Assembly: GCA_050739895.1 (NCBI GenBank)
Contig: JBOICK010000117.1
Span: 1-10,413, forward strand
Reading direction: 5' to 3'
Length of the DNA stretch: 10,413 nt
Origin: Stenotrophobium sp050739895
GTDB lineage: Bacteria; Pseudomonadota; Gammaproteobacteria; Nevskiales; Nevskiaceae
The notes below the pieces were generated by a model, which saw only the letters and a list, made by a program, of their open reading frames with translations, was not told where the DNA came from and did no database searches. Shown one piece after another: positions 5,718 through 10,413 of this stretch. Every line of letters starts with the position of its first letter. Position 1 is the stretch's first letter. Made by a program: the position numbers and the translations under genes.

Positions 5718-8537
5718 ATGACTGACGCTCCGGAATCGTTATCGCAGAGTTTCCAGCGCCTGCGCCCGGCGCTGGCGCAGATCGCTGCGCGCGTCTTCGT
5801 CGCCAGCCCGTTCGTGCAGCAGAACTGCGAGCGTGACGCGGCCGAGTTGCGCGGCTGGCTGGCGCAGGGTCTGTTAGAGACTTCGCGTGGTACGGGTGAT
5901 ACCGCCAGGCTGATTACCAGTGCTTGCACGACTGCTGCAGACGAAGCCGCGCTGATGCGCGCCTTACGTCAGGCGCGGCGGCGCGAGATGACGCGCATTG
6001 CTTTCCGCGACATCGGCGGCCTCGCGCCGCTGGATGAAACCTTGCACGATCTCTCCGATCTGGCCGATGCCTGCTGCGGAAACGCGCTGCGTTTCGCGGA
6101 GCACAATCTGCATGCACGCTGGGGAAAACCGCTTGGCGAGGGCGGCAGCGAGGCGCGGCCGATGGTGCTGGGCATGGGCAAGCTCGGTGGCCGTGAACTG
6201 AATTTTTCATCCGATATCGACTTGATCTTCTGTTACACAGAGGCTGGTGACACTGACGGCGCGCGCAGCGTCAGCAACGAGGAATATTTCAACCGGCTGG
6301 CGCAGGACACCGCGCGCATCCTCTCGGCGCCGACCGAGGACGGTTTCGTGTTCCGCGTGGACACGATGCTGCGGCCGTTCGGCTCAGCCGGTGCGCCGGC
6401 CTGGAGTTTCGCCGCGATGGAGGACTACTACCAGGTGCATGGCCGCGAATGGGAGCGTTATGCCTTCATCAAGGCGCGGCCTGTCGCCGGCGATCTTGAT
6501 GCCGGTGCGCAACTGCTGAAGACGCTGCGGCCGTTCGTCTACCGGCGCTATCTCGACTACAACGCCATCGTCAGCCTGCGCAGCCTCAAGCGCCTGATCG
6601 AGGACGAGGTCAGCCGCAAGGGACTGGAGGACAACGTCAAGCTCGGCGCCGGCGGAATCCGCGAAGTCGAATTCATCGTGCAGTCGTTTCAGCTGGTGCG
6701 TGGCGGGCAGGAGGCGCCGCTGCGCGACAACCGCCTGCGGCCGGTGCTGCGCTATCTCGGCGAGGCCGGGCACCTGGATGGAGAAACCGTGAGCGCGCTC
6801 GACGCCGCCTACGTGTTTTTGCGCCGCCTCGAAAACGCGATCCAGATGTACGGCGACGCGCAGACCCACGCGTTGCCGAAATCCGAGGGCGCGCGCGCTG
6901 CGCTCTGCGTCGCGATGCAGGTTGCGGACTGGAGCGCGCTGACGGCGCAGCTTGATGCAATCCGCCAGCGCGTGCGCCTGGAGTTTGAGCGCGTGTTCGG
7001 CGAAGACGGCGTGGCGCAGCCTGCGCAGGACAGCGATCTCAGCGCTACGCTGGACGTGCACTGGAACGGGCTTGCGGGTCCATCCGAACTGGCCGGGGTG
7101 CTGCAAGCCTGCGGCTTTGGTGCCGATGCGTCCTTGCTGGCCGAGGCCCTGCGCGATCTCAGGAACGCTCGGCTGGTGCGCGCCATGCAGGAAACCACCG
7201 CGCTCAAGCTGCAGGCGCTGCTGACGCCCTTGCTGGAAGAGTGCCTGCGCCAGCCGCAGCCGGCGCAGGCCGCGCTGCGCGTAATCAAGATCATCGACGC
7301 CATCGCCGGCCGTGCCACCTACATCACGCTGCTGCACGAGAGCGCGACGGCGCGCATTAATCTCGTGCAACTCTGCGCCGCCAGTCCGTGGCTCAGCGAC
7401 CTGCTGGCACAGTCGCCGATGCTGCTCGACAACTTGCTCGATCCACGCACGCTTTACGAGTTGCCTGAACGCACCGCAATGGCTGCCGATCTGGCCGCAC
7501 GCTGCGCGCATTTCGATGTACGCGAGACCGAAGCAGCGATGAATCTTCTGCGCAATTATCAGAAGGAAATCACCCTGCGTGTCGCCGCCGCTGACCTGGC
7601 GCACGCGCTGCCGCTGGTCAAGGTCAGCGATCGCCTGACCTGGTTGGCCGAGGTTATCGTCAATCAGGCATTGGCCTTCGCCTGGGCGGAAATGCGCGAG
7701 CAGTACGGCACGCCGCTGCGAGCGGATGGCATACCCGCACAATTTGCCGTCATCGCCTATGGCAAGTTTGGTGGCATCGAAATGGGCTACAGCTCCGATC
7801 TTGATCTGGTGTTCCTGCATGATTGCGATGCGCTGGAATCCGAGAGCACCGGCGCTGCGCGCGCGATCAACAACGGTGTCTACTTCTCGCGTCTGGCGCA
7901 GCGCCTGATCAACTGGCTGGCAACACAGACGCCGGCGGGCCGCGCTTACGAGATCGACATGGCGCTGCGGCCGAATGGCGGTTCCGGTCTGTTGGTCACC
8001 AGCTTCAGCAGTTTTGCCACCTACCAGCGCGAGCATGCCTGGACCTGGGAGCACCAGGCGCTGACGCGTGCGCGACCGGTGGCGGGCAATCAGACGTTGG
8101 GGAAAATGTTCAGCGACGTGCGCGCCGAAGTGCTGACGCGCCAGCGCGATGCCGACAGGTTGCGGCAGGAGATTGTGGACATGCGCGCCAGGATGCAGGC
8201 CAATCTCGACAAGTCCACGGACAAGTTATGGGACGTGAAACAGGGCGCGGGCGGTATGACCGAAGTCGAGTTCATCACCCAGTTCCTGGTGCTGCGCGAC
8301 GCCCACAAGGATGCCTCGATCATCCAATGGAGCGACAACTGGCGCCAGCTCGATGCGTTGGAGCGTGCCGGTTCGGTGACGTCGCAACAGAAAGCGCGGC
8401 TGATCGAGGTTTACCGCGCCTATCGCCGTTGGACTCACGGCCGCGGTCTGCAACTGGAATCGTCCCTGTCCCAGGATTCACAGTTCAGGGCGGAACGCGA
8501 GACAATCACCGCACTATGGCGTGAACTACTCGCCTGA
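5718..8537 (+). CDS. glnE: Bifunctional glutamine synthetase adenylyltransferase / adenylyl-removing enzyme
   Basis: GlnE attaches AMP to, and phosphorolytically removes it from, a tyrosine of glutamine synthetase, in response to PII protein and glutamine, so tuning ammonia assimilation in the cytoplasm. The protein is 939 residues (E. coli about 946) and intact. Both nucleotidyltransferase domains are complete. The N-terminal deadenylylase has GMGKLGGRELNFSSDIDLIF at 152-171 with metal-binding D166 and D168. The C-terminal adenylylase has YGKFGGIEMGYSSDLDLVF at 681-699 with D694 and D696. Each is followed by its helical regulatory segment (for example DTMLRPFGSAG and DMALRPNGGSG). The ATG at 5718 is the only reasonable start, since an in-frame stop lies at 5688-5690; the ribosome site is a poor G-rich run. 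An AT-rich promoter-like block precedes it. hldD follows 51 bases on. Confidence 0.98.
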   Translation: MTDAPESLSQSFQRLRPALAQIAARVFVASPFVQQNCERDAAELRGWLAQGLLETSRGTGDTARLITSACTTAADEAALMRALRQARRREMTRIAFRDIGGLAPLDETLHDLSDLADACCGNALRFAEHNLHARWGKPLGEGGSEARPMVLGMGKLGGRELNFSSDIDLIFCYTEAGDTDGARSVSNEEYFNRLAQDTARILSAPTEDGFVFRVDTMLRPFGSAGAPAWSFAAMEDYYQVHGREWERYAFIKARPVAGDLDAGAQLLKTLRPFVYRRYLDYNAIVSLRSLKRLIEDEVSRKGLEDNVKLGAGGIREVEFIVQSFQLVRGGQEAPLRDNRLRPVLRYLGEAGHLDGETVSALDAAYVFLRRLENAIQMYGDAQTHALPKSEGARAALCVAMQVADWSALTAQLDAIRQRVRLEFERVFGEDGVAQPAQDSDLSATLDVHWNGLAGPSELAGVLQACGFGADASLLAEALRDLRNARLVRAMQETTALKLQALLTPLLEECLRQPQPAQAALRVIKIIDAIAGRATYITLLHESATARINLVQLCAASPWLSDLLAQSPMLLDNLLDPRTLYELPERTAMAADLAARCAHFDVRETEAAMNLLRNYQKEITLRVAAADLAHALPLVKVSDRLTWLAEVIVNQALAFAWAEMREQYGTPLRADGIPAQFAVIAYGKFGGIEMGYSSDLDLVFLHDCDALESESTGAARAINNGVYFSRLAQRLINWLATQTPAGRAYEIDMALRPNGGSGLLVTSFSSFATYQREHAWTWEHQALTRARPVAGNQTLGKMFSDVRAEVLTRQRDADRLRQEIVDMRARMQANLDKSTDKLWDVKQGAGGMTEVEFITQFLVLRDAHKDASIIQWSDNWRQLDALERAGSVTSQQKARLIEVYRAYRRWTHGRGLQLESSLSQDSQFRAERETITALWRELLA

Positions 8538-8588
8538 GGCACAAACCCGCCCGGTCGACGCAGGCCCGGTGCTCGAGGAGAACAAGGC

Positions 8589-9545
8589 ATGATCATCGTC
8601 ACCGGCGCGGCCGGCTTCATCGGCTCCAACATCGTCATGGCGCTCAACGCGCGCGGCATCACCGACATCCTCGCGGTCGACGATCTCACCGACGGCACCA
8701 AGTTCCGCAACCTGGCGCAGGCCGAGATCGCCGACTATATGGACAAGGACGCCTTCCTCGCATTGGTCGAAGCCGGCAAGCTGCGCAAGCCTGAAGCAGT
8801 CTTCCACCAGGGCGCCTGCTCGGCCACCACCGAGTGGAACGGCAAGTTCGTGATGGACGTGAACTACCGCTATTCGCAGGTGCTGCTGCACTGGTGCCAT
8901 AAACACCGCGCGCAATATCTCTACGCTTCCAGCGCCTCGGTCTACGGCATGGGCAGCAACGGCTTCGGCGAGCGCCGTGCCTGCGAAAACCCGCTCAACA
9001 TGTACGCCTATTCCAAGTTCCTGTTCGACCAGTACGTGCGTCAGAACGTGCTGGCGAAGAAGCGCGTCAAGGGTGCGCCGCAGGTGATCGGCCTGCGCTA
9101 CTTCAACGTCTACGGCCCGCGCGAGCAGCACAAGGGTGGCATGTCCAGCACCGCGTTCCACTTCAACAACCAGATCAGGGACAGCGGCGAGTGCAAGCTG
9201 TTCGAAGGCAGCGATGGCTACGGCGCCGGCGAGCAGCGCCGCGATTTCGTGCACGTCGATGATGTGGTCGCGATCAACCTCTGGTTATACGACCATCCCG
9301 GCAAGTCCGGCATCTTCAACGCCGGCACCGGCCGCGCGCAGGAATTCAACGACGTCGCCAACGCCGTGATCAAGTGGCACGGCAAGGGCCGGATCAACTA
9401 CATCCCGTTCCCCGAACAACTCAAGGGCCGCTATCAGTCCTATACCCAGGCCGATCTCGCGCTATTGCGCAAAGCGGGATACGAAAGGAAATTCATGACG
9501 GTGGAGCAGGGGGTGAAGAAATACTTGGATTGGTTGAATGCCTGA
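8589..9545 (+). CDS. hldD: ADP-L-glycero-D-manno-heptose 6-epimerase
   Basis: HldD (RfaD/GmhD) converts ADP-D-glycero-D-manno-heptose to the L-glycero form, the last step in making the heptose donor for the LPS inner core, in the cytoplasm. The 318-residue protein (E. coli 310) is a short-chain dehydrogenase-type Rossmann enzyme. The dinucleotide loop is TGAAGFIGSN (5-14), followed by the HldD-specific DDLTDGTKF (31-39). The active site has YASSASVYG (112-120), Y139-x-x-x-K143 in MYAYSKFLFD, and the second lysine K182 in YFNVYGPREQHKGGM. The C-terminal RRDFVHVDDV and FNAGTG stretches are also conserved. A strong GAGGAG lies 8 bases before the ATG. It is 51 bases after glnE with no terminator between, so co-transcription is plausible. 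It meets the heptosyltransferase-like gene tail to tail. Confidence 0.98.
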   Translation: MIIVTGAAGFIGSNIVMALNARGITDILAVDDLTDGTKFRNLAQAEIADYMDKDAFLALVEAGKLRKPEAVFHQGACSATTEWNGKFVMDVNYRYSQVLLHWCHKHRAQYLYASSASVYGMGSNGFGERRACENPLNMYAYSKFLFDQYVRQNVLAKKRVKGAPQVIGLRYFNVYGPREQHKGGMSSTAFHFNNQIRDSGECKLFEGSDGYGAGEQRRDFVHVDDVVAINLWLYDHPGKSGIFNAGTGRAQEFNDVANAVIKWHGKGRINYIPFPEQLKGRYQSYTQADLALLRKAGYERKFMTVEQGVKKYLDWLNA

Positions 9546-9602
9546 TTGAATCGCGGGCAGCAACCATGCAGGCCACATCAGGACCTTGACCGCATATGCT
9601 TG

Positions 9603-10413
9603 CTACGGCGCCCGCAGGAGTGCAGGCACAGTTCGTTCCATCAGGCGTGCGGCAGCGTCGAGCAAATCCTGCGTCCTGATGCCAAGCAGGGCGCTGGAAT
9701 GCGTGGAATCAGTGCCAATCACTCGGTAGTGCTCGCCGAGCGGCGCCCACTCCGGCGTTCTTTCTTGCCACAGGAACCACGCGACGGCGGGAGTGTTCAG
9801 CGCGCGCGCCAGATGCAACGCGCCGGAGTCCGCACCGAAGTGCAGCGCGGATCTGCTCAATACCTCCGCGAGTTGTGGAATGCTCAGGTTGCCCTTGAAT
9901 ACATGCTCCGGCGTAAACGAAAGAGCTTGCAGAATGGTCTCGATCCGGCCCAGTTCGCGCGGCGTCGGTGCGCAGGAGATGGCAACCGGAAAACCGGGGT
10001 AACGCCGGTGCAGGGCTTCCAGAAGTTCGACGATCTGGAAGGTCGGCAGGCTGCGGCTGTCTACGGATCCAAACGGACTCAGATGCAGCAGACGTCCCTG
10101 ATGATTCGCGGGAATGTTCAGCCGCTGCTGCGGATTTTCCGGCAGGGTCATCCTGAATTCAGGAACGCCATGGCCGCCTGACAATGCGGTCCACGCTTTC
10201 CATTTCTGGATGAAAACCGGCTCGACGTTGTAGGGATGCTCCATCACTTCATCATGCAGCCGGCGCCACAGCCAGCGGTTGTTGTTGCGCTGTAGCCGCC
10301 CGACTTTGCGACCGGCGCGGATGATCGCGGTCAGGATGGTCGAGCGGTCATTGCCGCTGGGATTCACGATCAGGTCGTAATGTTCCGCGTTCAATTCCCG
10401 GATGAGCTTGATA
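9603..10413 (-). CDS. Glycosyltransferase family 9 (heptosyltransferase-like), 5' end beyond the right edge
   Basis: This belongs to the GT-B fold family that transfers heptose (or a related sugar) from ADP-heptose to the LPS core on the inner face of the inner membrane. The frame stays open to the window edge. The residues before the TTG at 10394, read as IKLIREL, continue the family pattern (LIRELNAEHYDLIVNPSG), so the TTG is not the real start and the N-terminal part lies outside. About 269 residues are visible. The nucleotide-sugar binding region is HFGADSGALHLARALNTPAVAWF, with the Asp-Ser-Gly and following His typical of WaaC/WaaF/WaaQ-type enzymes. The usual K-x-W after the phosphate loop is here SRSLP, a deviation. 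The visible part does not tell which heptosyltransferase it is. A neighbouring hldD supports an LPS-core role. It ends convergently 57 bases from hldD. Confidence 0.9.
   Translation of the reverse strand, partial: IKLIRELNAEHYDLIVNPSGNDRSTILTAIIRAGRKVGRLQRNNNRWLWRRLHDEVMEHPYNVEPVFIQKWKAWTALSGGHGVPEFRMTLPENPQQRLNIPANHQGRLLHLSPFGSVDSRSLPTFQIVELLEALHRRYPGFPVAISCAPTPRELGRIETILQALSFTPEHVFKGNLSIPQLAEVLSRSALHFGADSGALHLARALNTPAVAWFLWQERTPEWAPLGEHYRVIGTDSTHSSALLGIRTQDLLDAAARLMERTVPALLRAP

Noticed and set aside
6384..8054. Minus-strand frame of 556 codons inside glnE
   Set aside because: It is a high-GC antisense shadow over conserved glnE domains, with no family features and no ribosome site.
8526..9254. 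Minus-strand frame inside hldD
   Set aside because: It is the shadow of the strongly conserved hldD codons.
9541..9605. CCTGAT...ATCAGG between hldD and the glycosyltransferase as a terminator
   Set aside because: The arms are 6 bases with a loop of about 30 and there is no T-run; too weak to call.
1..10413. CRISPR array, tRNA or rRNA genes
   Set aside because: No regularly spaced repeats and no cloverleaf or rRNA-like stretch could be seen on either strand.

Overview
The window looks like a chromosomal segment of a GC-rich, LPS-bearing proteobacterium. The evidence is glnE (the two-domain glutamine synthetase adenylyltransferase), hldD (an LPS core heptose epimerase) and a family 9 glycosyltransferase lying side by side. 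Linkage of glnE to LPS-core genes is known in gammaproteobacteria such as Pseudomonas. A beta- or gammaproteobacterium fits, but I cannot go lower than class from sequence alone.

Layout. Positions 1 to about 2270 are visibly less GC-rich than the rest and have an accessory character. They hold an open frame cut by the left edge, a small secreted protein of unknown function (197-616, minus), an intrinsic terminator, and a P4-like tyrosine recombinase (811-2139, minus) with direct and inverted repeats just upstream of its start. This reads as the integrase end of an integrated element whose host junction probably lies around 2140-2280. No tRNA gene and no convincing att duplication is visible.

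Positions about 2272-5570 are host-like single genes. They are a small heat-shock protein (minus) with an intrinsic terminator and an excellent heat-shock (sigma-32) promoter, a divergent small DUF486-type membrane protein (plus), an integral-membrane methyltransferase of the isoprenylcysteine methyltransferase/DUF1295 type (minus), and a divergent amidase-signature hydrolase (plus).

Positions 5571-10413 begin with a strikingly AT-rich block in front of glnE (5718-8537, plus). hldD follows 51 bases later in the same direction and could be co-transcribed. It is met tail to tail by a heptosyltransferase-like glycosyltransferase (minus) that runs off the right edge. HldD makes the ADP-heptose donor that heptosyltransferases of the glycosyltransferase's family use to build the LPS inner core, so these two may act in one pathway. 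GlnE controls nitrogen assimilation.

I did not find a convincing new multi-gene system. The items most worth a second look are the integrase-bearing edge with its unknown secreted protein and repeats, and the heat-shock promoter and leader of the small heat-shock gene.
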